DNA of 64,000 nucleotides from JADKBO01 sp965230345 (GCA_965230345.1 CBDDKR010000002.1:2790001-2854000); one strand, 5' to 3'; positions 16,778 through 26,771 are shown, counted from the first letter of the stretch. Numbers and translations: made by a program. Notes: a model not told the origin generated them from the letters alone.

Positions 16778-17753
16778 TTAGAATTGGATTTTTTTCGATG
16801 CTATTGATTTTACTAATGTCCAATGTAGTGTGATCCACACTCATTTGATACATACTTGAAAAACGATAGCCCTCCTTTAATTTTTGTAAATCATAACCCC
16901 GATAATCCGTTATGAATTGCGAATAGGTGTCGTCAAATCCTCTAACGATTACAATGATTTCGGCATTGTGATCTTGCAGCCATTCGACCGATTTTTCATG
17001 AAGGGGACTACTTTGATCTATGATATGCACCAATGTCCAATTTAGGGGGAATAGATATATTGCATCAATAAACAACTCTAATTTTTCAAATTTTCGTTTC
17101 AGTTTTCCTTTTTCTTCAATAACCCATGTGTAGAGCATTTCGGCTTTCATATCCGTCATTTTATTGTTAGACGAATTAACTACGCGCATTTGGATCGAAT
17201 TATGTCTTTTGTTAAAGGGTGCCAAAAGTATGTGCTTACTAAATCTTATATATGATTTCGCTTTACTAAATCGAGCAAAGAACAGACCTGTAGCTAATGC
17301 AAATAGCAATAATCCCAAATAGGCATTTATAGCTGATAGAATGTTGGCTTGAAGTCCAATAGGTCCCATGGTCCCATATCCAACTGTGGTGAAGGTTTGG
17401 ATACTGAAGAAAAAACACTGTAAAAACTCATCTATAAACGTTCCAGGTTGAATTCCTTGTATTTGTTCTATACCGACAAGATAGAACAATATGGCAAATA
17501 CCGCATTAGTACATACATACATCAGAATAAAGAGCATGGAAAAAGAAAACCAATGAAGCCTTATTAATCTTTCATATACTGTATTACTTCCAATCCCAAT
17601 TTTTTGGATATTAAACTCACCATTGTCTTTTACCAGCCTCAGCTTATTGGTGAATTTAAAACCAAATCCACTATCAATATACTTTTCATCTTCTTCCTTG
17701 AAAGTGGTAGATTTTTTTAAAAAATTGAAGTTGTCACGAAAGTCTTTGGCCAT
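16770..17753 (-). CDS. Inward-rectifier potassium channel (KirBac family)
   Basis: This 327-residue protein forms a K+ channel in the inner membrane. It has two membrane helices (about 70-93 and 141-162), a pore loop with selectivity filter TVGYG (123-127), and a C-terminal cytoplasmic immunoglobulin-like domain (about 175-310) with RVVNSSNNKMTDMKAEML. The order and length fit bacterial Kir channels, which are gated by lipids and ions. It is transcribed alone, convergent with the DUF4920 gene and divergent from the response-regulator gene. Confidence 0.9.
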   Translation of the reverse strand: MAKDFRDNFNFLKKSTTFKEEDEKYIDSGFGFKFTNKLRLVKDNGEFNIQKIGIGSNTVYERLIRLHWFSFSMLFILMYVCTNAVFAILFYLVGIEQIQGIQPGTFIDEFLQCFFFSIQTFTTVGYGTMGPIGLQANILSAINAYLGLLLFALATGLFFARFSKAKSYIRFSKHILLAPFNKRHNSIQMRVVNSSNNKMTDMKAEMLYTWVIEEKGKLKRKFEKLELFIDAIYLFPLNWTLVHIIDQSSPLHEKSVEWLQDHNAEIIVIVRGFDDTYSQFITDYRGYDLQKLKEGYRFSSMYQMSVDHTTLDISKINSIEKNPILKK

Positions 17754-17911
17754 TTAACAGACGATTAAGTATTCATACAAGGTAATCATTTCCGAATCAA
17801 AACAGAATGTAATCTTAGTTTTTTGTACCAATCCAATGCAATAATATAATTATGTATTAATGATTAAGATTTTATATATTATTAGTAAATTTAATATATT
17901 TACACCTTATA

Positions 17912-17919
17912 TAGGTTTG
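17912..17919 (+). promoter_or_regulatory. -7 promoter box of the response-regulator gene at 17952
   Basis: TAGGTTTG matches TAnnTTTG, 33 bases before the ATG. The remaining divergent gap 17754-17911 is AT-rich with no other clear element. Confidence 0.45.
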
Positions 17920-17951
17920 GTCTATTACTTTTAAAGAAAAAATACTCAGAT

Positions 17952-19229
17952 ATGGCGAAAATATTAATCGTAGATGATGATGCTGGAATTAGAAGGACAC
18001 TCAGAGATATTCTAGAGTTTGAGAGGTATGAAGTTGATGAGTCAGGTGATGGGTTAAGTTGTTTAGTAAAGGTTAAACAGAACAAATACGATGTAATTAT
18101 TCTCGACATCAAAATGCCTGAAATGGATGGGATGGAAGCCATTGAACGTATCCAAGAGTTGGCACCTGATGTTCCTGTAATTATGATCTCTGGTCATGGT
18201 AATATTGATACTGCTGTAGAAGCTGTTAAGAAAGGAGCTTTTGATTTTATTCAAAAGCCACCTGATTTGAATAGGATGTTGATCACCATTCGAAACGCAA
18301 TGGATAAATCCTCTTTAATTACAGAAAAAAAAGTACTTCAAAAAAAGGTAAGAAAGAGCAGTAAAGTTCAGGAAATCATAGGGAATTCTAGTGGTATAAA
18401 ATTTATTAAAGATACCATAGATAGGGTAGCGCCTACTGATGCTAGAGTATTGGTAAATGGTCCGAATGGTACTGGAAAAGAATTAGTCGCTCGATGGATT
18501 CATGCAAAAAGCAATAGAAATAATTCGCCTCTAATCGAAGTCAATTGTGCAGCAATCCCGTCAGAACTTATCGAAAGTGAATTGTTCGGACATGAAAAAG
18601 GTTCTTTTACTTCGGCCCACAAACAAAGAATTGGAAAATTCGAACAAGCATCTGGGGGAACTTTGTTTTTGGATGAAATTGGAGATATGTCATTAAGTGC
18701 GCAAGCGAAAGTATTACGCGCATTACAAGAACATAAGATTACAAGGGTTGGTGGTGAAAAGGAACTTTCAGTTGACGTCCGGGTAATAGCAGCGACCAAT
18801 AAGGATTTAAGATCTGAAATTGCAAAAGGTAATTTTAGAGAAGATTTGTATCATAGATTGGCTGTGATTGTAGTTCAAGTGCCAAGCTTGAATGAAAGAC
18901 GAGTCGATATTCCATTACTTGTAGATCATTTTATAAATGCAATATGTGAGGACTACAATATGTCTAAAAAAGGAATTGAAGCTGCTGCGATGAAGATGCT
19001 CCAAGACGTTGATTGGTCTGGTAATATCAGGGAGCTTCGAAATGTAGTCGAACGATTGATCATCCTTAGTGGTAAGAAAATTAAAAAAGGTGATGTGGAG
19101 AACTATGTGAAACTTGGTGATCCTAAGTCTGAATTGGATAAGCTATTTATGAGATTTGATTCTGAAAATGATATTCTTGATTTTGTGAAATCGGAGTATC
19201 AAAAATATATCTCCGTAAGTTCTAATTAA
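17952..19229 (+). CDS. NtrC/NtrX-type response regulator with AAA+ domain, lacking the Fis DNA-binding domain
   Basis: This is a 425-residue regulator. The receiver domain (1-115) has acidic residues Asp8-10, phosphoacceptor Asp52 in ILDIKMP and Lys in FIQKPP. The AAA+ domain (about 140-375) has Walker A GPNGTGKE and Walker B GGTLFLDEIGD. The sigma-54 contact loop reads GSFTSA at 217-222 in place of GAFTGA, a variant I recall in Bacteroidota relatives. Those relatives continue from a DFVEKEYIxY-like segment into a Fis-type helix-turn-helix. Here the protein has LDFVKSEYQKYI and then stops after five residues, with no helix-turn-helix in the following bases. No histidine kinase gene is adjacent. 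Confidence 0.85.
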   Translation: MAKILIVDDDAGIRRTLRDILEFERYEVDESGDGLSCLVKVKQNKYDVIILDIKMPEMDGMEAIERIQELAPDVPVIMISGHGNIDTAVEAVKKGAFDFIQKPPDLNRMLITIRNAMDKSSLITEKKVLQKKVRKSSKVQEIIGNSSGIKFIKDTIDRVAPTDARVLVNGPNGTGKELVARWIHAKSNRNNSPLIEVNCAAIPSELIESELFGHEKGSFTSAHKQRIGKFEQASGGTLFLDEIGDMSLSAQAKVLRALQEHKITRVGGEKELSVDVRVIAATNKDLRSEIAKGNFREDLYHRLAVIVVQVPSLNERRVDIPLLVDHFINAICEDYNMSKKGIEAAAMKMLQDVDWSGNIRELRNVVERLIILSGKKIKKGDVENYVKLGDPKSELDKLFMRFDSENDILDFVKSEYQKYISVSSN

Positions 19230-19325
19230 TCCAAATATTGATTAAGAGATCTTTTAATTGATCTATTGAATGCTCTTTTTTCGAAAAACTTTTCGATATT
19301 TACTTCCTATAAAAAACGTGTAGGA

Positions 19326-20777
19326 ATGAGTGAGCAGAAAATCATCGAAAATAAAGAACTAAATTTATTTGAAGCATTGGTGCCAGTATTTCTATTGGTA
19401 GGAATGCTTGCATTTAATGTATTTGTTTTTGGTGATAATGCTTTAAGCGGATCGAATCAATTTATTCTTTTACTTGGTGGAGCTATTGCAGGAATAGTTG
19501 GTTATTTTAATAATACCAGCTATAAAAAAATGATGGAAGAAGTGGGTAACAACCTTCGTTCTACGAGCAATGCTATTTTGATCCTCTTAATGGTTGGTGC
19601 ACTGGCGGCTTCTTGGCTTATAAGTGGGATTATTCCCTCAATGGTCTACTACGGTTTGAAAATACTTAACCCAACTATTTTTTTTCCAGCTACAGTCATC
19701 ATTTGCTCGATAATATCTATTGCAACTGGAAGTTCTTGGACAACTACTGCCACTGTTGGAATAGCCCTAGTGGGTATAGGTAAAGCCCTTGGATTGCCTC
19801 CTGGTATGATAGCTGGTGCGGTGATTTCTGGAGCATATTTTGGTGATAAATTATCTCCATTATCGGATACTACCAATCTTGCTGCTGCTATGGCAGGAAG
19901 TAATCTATTTGACCACATCAGGTACATGTTGTTGACTACTGTACCTTCAATAGTCGTAACCCTAATTATTTTTACGATTATTGGATTAACACAAGACACG
20001 AGTGGTGTAGCAGACTATGGGACTATTCTTGCCTCAATAGACGGTGCATTTAATATCAATGGATGGTTATTTCTGGTTCCAATTGTTGTGATTTTTTTAA
20101 TTATTAAAAAGACAAAACCTTTGATCGCTTTGTTGATTGGGACTTTACTAGGCGCTGTTTTTGGATTAGTATTTCAACCTGATGTTATTAACAACATTAC
20201 AAATGCACCAAATGCCTCTTTTGTGAGTTCTTATCAAGGGATTTTGACAGCACTTACTGAAGGAACTGTAATTGAAACTGACAATGAATCCCTAAATGAT
20301 TTATTTTCTGCCAAAGGAATGGCAGGAATGCTCGGTACGATATGGTTAATTATTTGTGCTTTGGTATTTGGAGGAATTATGGAAGCGATTGGAGCCTTGT
20401 CCACTATTAGTAGGTCGTTATTGAAAATTGCTAAATCTGTATTTGGATTATTTGCTGCGACGGTGGCAAGTTGTTTGGCTATCAATATATCAGCTTCCGA
20501 CCAGTACCTTGCAATTGTTGTTCCTGGTAAAATGTTTTCTAAAGCATATGAAGATAAGGGATTAGCACCAGTTAATTTAAGTAGGACGTTGGAGGATAGT
20601 GGGACAGTAACATCAGTTTTAATTCCTTGGAATACCTGTGGAGCATACCAGTCAGGTGTATTAGGAGTTTCGGTATTGGAGTATTTCGCATATGCGATCT
20701 TTAATTATGTAAGCCCGATTATGACGTTGATTTATGCTCTATTTGCAATAAAAATCAAGCAGTTGGTTAAGCACTAA
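19326..20777 (+). CDS. nhaC: Na+/H+ antiporter, NhaC family
   Basis: This is a 483-residue inner-membrane antiporter with about eleven hydrophobic helices. Family signatures include ATGSSWTTTATVGIAL, ISGAYFGDKLSPLSDTTNLA and the C-terminal SDQYLAIVVPGKMF and NTCGAYQSGVLG segments. It exchanges Na+ for H+, important in salty habitats. The frame opens at a TTG (19266), but the ATG at 19326, preceded by TAGGA, gives a normal N-terminus. It ends in a 4-base convergent overlap with the next gene. Confidence 0.88.
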   Translation: MSEQKIIENKELNLFEALVPVFLLVGMLAFNVFVFGDNALSGSNQFILLLGGAIAGIVGYFNNTSYKKMMEEVGNNLRSTSNAILILLMVGALAASWLISGIIPSMVYYGLKILNPTIFFPATVIICSIISIATGSSWTTTATVGIALVGIGKALGLPPGMIAGAVISGAYFGDKLSPLSDTTNLAAAMAGSNLFDHIRYMLLTTVPSIVVTLIIFTIIGLTQDTSGVADYGTILASIDGAFNINGWLFLVPIVVIFLIIKKTKPLIALLIGTLLGAVFGLVFQPDVINNITNAPNASFVSSYQGILTALTEGTVIETDNESLNDLFSAKGMAGMLGTIWLIICALVFGGIMEAIGALSTISRSLLKIAKSVFGLFAATVASCLAINISASDQYLAIVVPGKMFSKAYEDKGLAPVNLSRTLEDSGTVTSVLIPWNTCGAYQSGVLGVSVLEYFAYAIFNYVSPIMTLIYALFAIKIKQLVKH

Positions 20778-21907
20778 ATCTTAATAAACTTGAAAATATA
20801 CCGTTGATTGTTGGGATATATTATTTCAATGAATAATAGCCCAGACTTTGTATGGGTTAACGATATTTCATGGTCATGAGATGTCAAAAGATTTTGGCCG
20901 TTAATATCGTAAATATTCAACATGAAATCTGAAGGATTCTTGCTTTCAATAAATATACTCTGATTAAAATAATCGTAGTGGATTTGAGGTTTTGTTATAG
21001 GGGGCAAAACAATTTCGCTCGGCTCTTCAATGAGTCGAAACATAGAGTTGTCAATGTCTAATTGTATTCCATTAACTTTCTTTTTGAGCCGCTCCCGAGT
21101 TAGGTATATATCATTTTCCTTTCCAATGGCTAATGCTTCGGTCTGACTTCCTATTCCTATTAAACTAGAAATGTCTATTTTTTCTGTAGTGATGGACTCG
21201 TTTTGAAGAACATTTTTTGTATTCGCTTTTATTAGAAATGGTTGAAGTAAGGTAGTGTATCCGCAAAAATAAAGGTCGGAAGATGCATTGTTGTAATCAG
21301 CACCAGTAATTAATCCCTTAGAGTCAAAACGATTAACACGTAGGGCTTGTTGCTCTGATATGGAGGTAGAAAGTTTATAAACATTGCAGTGCAAATCCAA
21401 CCAATTCTTGGTGAAAAGATAAATGGACTTGTCAATCACTACCATTGCTTCAGCATCAAAATTAGTGGCATGATGTGCCGCACTAAAATCTATCTGATCC
21501 TGATAAGAAAAGGTTATAATCTCTGCATCAACTTTTGATTGATTTCCTAGTTCAGACTTTTTAATAATATATATTGCCAAGTCCTTTCTGTTGCCATCAT
21601 TATTTCCGAAATCGCCTATATAAACATTTTCAGAATCTTGAGCTATATCTTCCCAATCAATATTTGGTACATTGTTGATCTTTATTTTTCGAATGATTTC
21701 ACCAGTATGAAGATCTAATTCGTAAAGTATAGGATCATTACCTGCATCATTATGGGTATAACCTCTGTCATCCCATATAATAATTCCTGAAGTTTCTCTT
21801 ATTTTTCTGGAAAGATCAATTTCCCAATCCAACAATAGTTGACCAGATAATGATGGAACTATTAAAAATAGGATAAGTGTAATTAGAGATAAGTTGTATT
21901 TATCCAA
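20774..21907 (-). CDS. Secreted propeller-like protein with T9SS type A sorting domain
   Basis: This is a 377-residue protein with a signal peptide (about 1-22, ending SLSG). A body of repeated strand segments (WEDIAQDSENVYIGDFGNNDG, then HATNFDAEAMVVIDKSIYLFTK) suggests a beta-propeller that may bind metal or ligand. The last 75 residues (NPSDFMLNIYDINGQNLL, then KSGLLFIEIIY) look like a type A sorting domain that directs export by the type IX secretion system. It lies 9 bases downstream of the carboxypeptidase gene in the same direction, so the two cargo proteins are probably cotranscribed. Function unknown. Confidence 0.65.
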   Translation of the reverse strand: MDKYNLSLITLILFLIVPSLSGQLLLDWEIDLSRKIRETSGIIIWDDRGYTHNDAGNDPILYELDLHTGEIIRKIKINNVPNIDWEDIAQDSENVYIGDFGNNDGNRKDLAIYIIKKSELGNQSKVDAEIITFSYQDQIDFSAAHHATNFDAEAMVVIDKSIYLFTKNWLDLHCNVYKLSTSISEQQALRVNRFDSKGLITGADYNNASSDLYFCGYTTLLQPFLIKANTKNVLQNESITTEKIDISSLIGIGSQTEALAIGKENDIYLTRERLKKKVNGIQLDIDNSMFRLIEEPSEIVLPPITKPQIHYDYFNQSIFIESKNPSDFMLNIYDINGQNLLTSHDHEISLTHTKSGLLFIEIIYPNNQRYIFKFIKI

Positions 21908-21916
21908 TATAATATT

Positions 21917-24265
21917 CTAAGATTTAATAAATGAGTGTACACTTTGTTTACCTTCATATTCAATGATTAACCAATAAAGCCCTTTGGGTAATTGGCTAAT
22001 CTTGATTGTATGATCACTTTTTAATACTTCAAATTCTTGTCCTAATTGATTCACAATTCTCAGATCCGCATTTATTCCATAGTTGTTCAAATACAGTTTA
22101 TCTTGAGCTGGATTGGGGAATAATGAAATCTCATCTAGGTTAATGTCTTTGGAAGGAGACACCACACTCTTTTCAATGGTATTAAAAGTGATGCTGTCTA
22201 AATAGATGCCATCATTTTCTACAAAATTGTCCGATACCATTCTAATGCGAATATAGACTGTACTATCACCAAGGTAATTAGTTAGATCCATAGATTCGTA
22301 AACCCAGGTATTCTGTGTTCCATCAAAGATGGGTTGTCCTTCTAATTGATTATTCGAACCGTTATTGGTGTGCATTCCACATAAAGGCTCAAAATCTAAA
22401 TTGTTGTTAGAAGCCTCAATGACTGCATAGTCATAATTGTTTTCGATATCCCATTGTCCATAAAAGTTCATTGAAGCAAATACCATGTCTTTTAAATTGA
22501 TAATGGTATCCAGATTGACTTGTGTGTTAGCTGCTGGTCTATATGTACTTCCAGGAGAATCGGTAAGGGAATAAGTGCCATTGAAAACTTTTTCATTATC
22601 TAGTGCCCAATCTTGAGAAAATGCCCAATAATTGGTGTATTCGGTAAGATCTATATTCCCATGTGTAGATTGATTCTTAAAATAGAGTAATCTAATGGTC
22701 TCTATTGTAGAAGTTACAGCATCTCCTAGGAGCACTTCAAGTTCAATGATTTCACTATCGGCAGTGGAGTTTATTTCAAGAGGGTAATAAATAGTATCAG
22801 ATTGATTAATGTTTAATTCAATAGTTGTTTGAAGTGGATTAGAAATTATATTGGAAGTAATAGGTGTAATTGTTAGTGGAATTGCACCTTGACCAAGTCC
22901 TATTTGCGTGATTTCGATAGGAATAGAAACGTTACCATTAATAGGCTCTTCCTGAAGTGATTCGATATAAAAGTTATTATGTAGAGATCTTGCGGCCTGC
23001 AAATTCATATGCATACAAGCTTTGTTCAAGGAGATGATGTCAGTTTGTGGAGGCCAGAACGATGGTCCAACTTCTGGAGTCATGGAGTATATCTTATTCT
23101 TCAGAGTATCATCACCATACATCCAATCATCAGAGTCGCCATTGACAGTATATCCAACAGTTTCAGTTCCTGTGCCAAGATGATAACAGTTTTCATGGAT
23201 CATTCCTTCTCCAAGAGATTTAAAAATACCATGATCTGGGGTGATTTGATCATTGTATCCCCAAGGGTGGATAAGTAGGTTCCCAAAAGTATGGTAGTTT
23301 AAGGCAATTTGAAAATCTTTGCTTTCACAAAATGCTGCTATAGCACTAGTTTCTGGTTCAGAAAATGCTTTATGTCCTCTATATGTTTGAGATCCTGGAT
23401 TTGGAGAAGAGCCATCATCATCAAAAGCCCAATGAAATCCATAATTTCGATTTAAATCGACTCCAACCAATTCTCCATTCGAATCAACTCTTCCATTTTT
23501 TCTCCACAAACCACCTCCATCTGGATTGTTGATTTCATTGATGATATAACCATCTGGATTAAGGCATGGAACGAAGTACATTTCAGTATTGTTTACTAAG
23601 TTCTGTATAGTAGTATCAGATTCGTAATTTTCCAAAAGGTACCACATGTAAAATAACATTTGAGCCATACTATTAGGTTCTCTAGCATGATGTATAGCTG
23701 TATACAGTACTTGCGGTTCATTCTCATCATTATCTGGATTATCACTAATCTTTAAATAGAATACATTGTTACCCATGTGCGTAGTATCGCCAATATTATT
23801 TCTTACAGTTATAAGATTAGGATACAGTATGTGCATAGAGTCAACATTAAGAAGCATTTGGCTGTAAGTTTTATAACCTCCCATAGATCCACCACTATAG
23901 TTTTCAGGAGTTTTGAATTCCGAAATGACGCAATTACCTTCTTGATCGCAGCTGCTGTTTCTAAATTCAACATTAAATTCAGATTTCCTATTCGGGTTTT
24001 TATAATAAGAGACTACATCTTCAATCACGATTTCTACATCAAATCCTGCATTTTTAATCATCTTTATTTCATGATTAGAATAGTCATTTTCTAAAGAACG
24101 AAAAGGAGTGAAAATACCATGATCTGTTTCTATACCGAGTCTAGATAACTGATTTATATCTTTCCCTTTTAGGTCAATTTTGACACGATGATATTTTTCA
24201 GCTTGAGCAAAGAAATCTGCAGAAAAGGAAAATGTCAAAATGAATAAAACTAAAATTCTCAACAT
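21917..24265 (-). CDS. Secreted zinc carboxypeptidase (M14) with T9SS type A sorting domain
   Basis: This 782-residue exoenzyme cleaves C-terminal residues from peptides. It has a signal peptide (1-20), an N-terminal prodomain-like part (to about 120) and an M14 catalytic domain (about 125-435). Zinc ligands are His193 and Glu196 in HHAREP and His325 in NYHTFGN; the catalytic Glu398 is in TPEVGPSF. It continues with a CARDB-like beta domain, a jelly-roll carbohydrate-binding-like domain (about 545-690) and a C-terminal sorting domain starting LFPNPAQDKLYL. It is extracellular or surface-bound and suited to scavenging protein. Confidence 0.9.
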   Translation of the reverse strand: MLRILVLFILTFSFSADFFAQAEKYHRVKIDLKGKDINQLSRLGIETDHGIFTPFRSLENDYSNHEIKMIKNAGFDVEIVIEDVVSYYKNPNRKSEFNVEFRNSSCDQEGNCVISEFKTPENYSGGSMGGYKTYSQMLLNVDSMHILYPNLITVRNNIGDTTHMGNNVFYLKISDNPDNDENEPQVLYTAIHHAREPNSMAQMLFYMWYLLENYESDTTIQNLVNNTEMYFVPCLNPDGYIINEINNPDGGGLWRKNGRVDSNGELVGVDLNRNYGFHWAFDDDGSSPNPGSQTYRGHKAFSEPETSAIAAFCESKDFQIALNYHTFGNLLIHPWGYNDQITPDHGIFKSLGEGMIHENCYHLGTGTETVGYTVNGDSDDWMYGDDTLKNKIYSMTPEVGPSFWPPQTDIISLNKACMHMNLQAARSLHNNFYIESLQEEPINGNVSIPIEITQIGLGQGAIPLTITPITSNIISNPLQTTIELNINQSDTIYYPLEINSTADSEIIELEVLLGDAVTSTIETIRLLYFKNQSTHGNIDLTEYTNYWAFSQDWALDNEKVFNGTYSLTDSPGSTYRPAANTQVNLDTIINLKDMVFASMNFYGQWDIENNYDYAVIEASNNNLDFEPLCGMHTNNGSNNQLEGQPIFDGTQNTWVYESMDLTNYLGDSTVYIRIRMVSDNFVENDGIYLDSITFNTIEKSVVSPSKDINLDEISLFPNPAQDKLYLNNYGINADLRIVNQLGQEFEVLKSDHTIKISQLPKGLYWLIIEYEGKQSVHSFIKS

Positions 24266-24744
24266 GAATAAAATGGTTAATACTGGACAGGAACGAATTA
24301 CTGTATTAATCGATTGTCCTGTTTATGAAAAATTGATGTAAACACCTTCATTATATTATTACGAAGGAAAGGTAACAAATGTATAACTAATAATAATAAA
24401 TTAATGATATCCTTATTATTATATGGCTAAGAGTTCTATTTGTTGCAACGAGCGGGACAAATGTTGACTTAATCCGAATAATGCGTTAGAATTTGTATGC
24501 TTGGATATAAGATGATTTAATCCAAGACACCTTGTTATTTTCATCGACCGCAGTGTAGATCATTGTTCCAAAAGAATGTAGATGGTTATTTTATAACGTC
24601 ATTATATTAAATACTGGAGACTTAAGACATTACTTCTCAGAAATATAATATGGAGTATAAAATCTAACATTAGTACGGCATTAAATTGTCTTTTATTAGT
24701 TTTACGTTTTGAACGCTAGAGTGATTTATAATACATTAAACGAT
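24266..24744 (+). other. Intergenic region between divergent carboxypeptidase and ridA genes
   Basis: This is about 480 AT-rich bases with no coding pattern in any frame. A TACGTTTTG segment at about 24703-24711 is one base longer than the -7 consensus and probably serves ridA. No clear -7 box was found for the carboxypeptidase gene. A weak interrupted inverted repeat around 24287-24325 is not convincing. Confidence 0.4.
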
Positions 24745-25140
24745 ATGAGCAGTAGAGAAAATTATAGGAGTGGAGCCAAATGGGAAAGTATAGCTGCATA
24801 TTCTAGGGCCGTTCGTATTGGAGATGTGATTGAAGTTTCAGGAACGACTTCAGTCAAAGATGGCAAAATTGTTGGAATTGGTGATGCCTATGTACAAACT
24901 CAAAGGTGTTTGGAAATAATTTTGGAAAGTTTGAGGCATTTTGGTTTGGATTCAAATAACGTCATTCGGACTAGGATGTATGTGACCAATATAAAATTGT
25001 GGGAGGAAGTGGCTAAAGCTCATCGAGAGGTTTTTCAGTACAATCCACCTGCTACTACTATGGTGGAAGTGTCGAACTTAATTGATCCAGAATTGTTGGT
25101 TGAAATTGAAGCATCTGCAATTATCGAAGTAAAGGAGTAA
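24745..25140 (+). CDS. RidA family protein
   Basis: This is a 131-residue protein of the RidA/YjgF family, whose best-known members deaminate reactive enamine or imine intermediates. Family marks are SGAKWESIAAYSRAVRIG, VEVSGTT-like IEVSGTTSV, RTRMYV with the conserved Arg, and PATTMVEV. The frame opens at a TTG (24709) but the ATG at 24745 gives the N-terminus typical of this subgroup. It is slightly longer than E. coli RidA. The queE gene starts 1 base after its stop, so they are cotranscribed. Confidence 0.85.
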   Translation: MSSRENYRSGAKWESIAAYSRAVRIGDVIEVSGTTSVKDGKIVGIGDAYVQTQRCLEIILESLRHFGLDSNNVIRTRMYVTNIKLWEEVAKAHREVFQYNPPATTMVEVSNLIDPELLVEIEASAIIEVKE

Positions 25141-25141
25141 T

Positions 25142-25780
25142 TTGAAAAATAGTAAGACGTATAGTGTAAAGGAAATGTATTATACCATTCAAGGAGAAGG
25201 GTATTATACAGGTAGAGCAGCTGTTTTTTGCAGGTTCGCAGGGTGTAATTTGTGGACTGGACTTGAAAAAGATCGCGATAATGCAGTTTGTAAGTTCTGC
25301 GATACTGATTTTTTTGGAACAGATGGTGTAAATGGAGGCAAGTATTCTTTAGAGGAATTGGTGGATCAGATCTCTGGATTGTTTTATGCTGTTGAGGATA
25401 AATTTGTGGTTTTTACAGGTGGAGAACCTGCACTACAGTTGGACTTTGAACTTGTTGAGGCTCTTCATGAGAATGGGTTTTATACGGCTGTTGAGACCAA
25501 TGGAACCATGACTTTGCCGCCTAATGTTGATTGGATTTGTGTAAGTCCGAAGAGTGATGCTCAAGTAGTACTTAGAGGTGGGGACGAACTCAAACTTGTA
25601 TATCCTCAATTGGAAAATGTACCAGAAGATTTTGAAGATTTAAAATTTGACCATTATTATATTCAACCTAAAGAAGATGGTAATTGGGAACAACATATTA
25701 TGAGGTCTGTAGATTACGTTAAATCACATCCTAAATGGAAGCTTAGTGTACAGACACACAAGTATCTTCGAATACCTTAA
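25142..25780 (+). CDS. queE: 7-carboxy-7-deazaguanine synthase
   Basis: This 212-residue radical SAM enzyme makes the 7-deazaguanine core for queuosine in tRNA. Seen are MYYTIQGEGYYTGRAAVFCR, the cluster cysteines in FCRFAGCNLW and the later CKFCDTDFFGTDG, so the cluster motif has the long insert typical of this enzyme group. FTGGEPALQ binds SAM. The start is a TTG at 25142 with a strong AAAGGAG site about 6 bases upstream; the ATG at 25175 would remove conserved residues. No queC or queD is adjacent. Confidence 0.93.
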   Translation: MKNSKTYSVKEMYYTIQGEGYYTGRAAVFCRFAGCNLWTGLEKDRDNAVCKFCDTDFFGTDGVNGGKYSLEELVDQISGLFYAVEDKFVVFTGGEPALQLDFELVEALHENGFYTAVETNGTMTLPPNVDWICVSPKSDAQVVLRGGDELKLVYPQLENVPEDFEDLKFDHYYIQPKEDGNWEQHIMRSVDYVKSHPKWKLSVQTHKYLRIP

Positions 25781-25844
25781 GAATTCTAATAAACAATGGA
25801 TTATTCTTTTGGAAATGAAATCGATTTTCTGGAAAGAATATCCC

Positions 25845-25852
25845 TATCTTTG
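25845..25852 (+). promoter_or_regulatory. -7 promoter box of the hemC operon
   Basis: TATCTTTG followed by C is an exact TAnnTTTG box, 18 bases before the TTG start of hemC. The identical octamer precedes hemE at 50062. Confidence 0.6.
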
Positions 25853-25870
25853 CATAAAATTAAGTGACAT

Positions 25871-26770
25871 TTGAAAGCATTAAATATAGCAACAAGAGGG
25901 AGTGATTTGGCTCTATGGCAGGCACATTATTTGCAGGATCAACTAAAGGCCATTGGAATCGAATCGGCTCTAAATATAATTAAAACACGGGGTGATAATA
26001 TCCAGCATTTGGGCTTCGATAAGATGGAAGGTAAGGGCTTCTTTACTAAAGAAATCGAGGATGCTTTGTTAGACAAATCTTGTGATATCGCCGTTCATTC
26101 AATGAAAGATCTGCCTACAGAATCTCCTGAAGGTTTGGTTATTGGAGCAGTATCTTATCGTGAAGATGCCAGAGACATTTTATTGGTAAGAAAAGAAGTA
26201 TTACAAGCCGATAGGAATTTGGGTTTGCAAGCAAATGCTGTAGTAGGAACGTCTTCAGCTCGGAGAAAAGCTCAAATCGGTGAATTAACCAATAATGACA
26301 TCGTAATTAAGGATATCCGAGGAAATGTACCTACTCGAATTCAAAAATTAAGAGATGGTGAGTTTGACGCAATTATACTTGCTAAAGCTGGTGTGGATCG
26401 ATTAAAAATTGAATTGTCAGAGTTTAAAGTTTTTGTACTTCATCCAAGTGAATTTGTCCCTGCTCCTGCTCAAGGTGTATTGGCATTTCAATGTAGAGAA
26501 GAAGATGTTGAAACGCGTAAAATTTTGGCTAAAATTCATGTGGGTGAAGTAGCTGATTGTACCAACATTGAACGAAAAGTTTTAAATATGATGGATGGAG
26601 GTTGTCAACTTCCATTGGGTGTTTATGTCCATAAAGATAATAATGGAAATTATCACGCAGTTGCAGCTTATTCAGGTGAAGAAGGTAAACCATTAACTAA
26701 GGTGTCAATATCTCAAAGTACTCACCATAAATTGGCTGAATCTTTATATAATAAATTGATAAACAAATAG
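25871..26770 (+). CDS. hemC: Hydroxymethylbilane synthase (porphobilinogen deaminase)
   Basis: This 299-residue cytoplasmic enzyme links four porphobilinogen molecules into hydroxymethylbilane, the precursor of haem, sirohaem and B12. Motifs include ATRGSDLALWQA, AVHSMKDLPT (catalytic Asp), GTSSARRKAQ and the cofactor-bearing Cys245 in MDGGCQLPLG. The start is TTG at 25871; the first residues fit other HemC proteins exactly. It leads a five-gene unit with a DnaQ-like gene, hemD, gmhA and a gmhB-like gene, with gaps or overlaps of only a few bases. Confidence 0.95.
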   Translation: MKALNIATRGSDLALWQAHYLQDQLKAIGIESALNIIKTRGDNIQHLGFDKMEGKGFFTKEIEDALLDKSCDIAVHSMKDLPTESPEGLVIGAVSYREDARDILLVRKEVLQADRNLGLQANAVVGTSSARRKAQIGELTNNDIVIKDIRGNVPTRIQKLRDGEFDAIILAKAGVDRLKIELSEFKVFVLHPSEFVPAPAQGVLAFQCREEDVETRKILAKIHVGEVADCTNIERKVLNMMDGGCQLPLGVYVHKDNNGNYHAVAAYSGEEGKPLTKVSISQSTHHKLAESLYNKLINK

Positions 26771-26771
26771 A

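Noticed and set aside
24287..24325. Interrupted inverted repeat (GGACA ... TGTCC) upstream of the carboxypeptidase gene
   Set aside because: Only 5 + 4 paired bases with large internal gaps; not distinguishable from chance.
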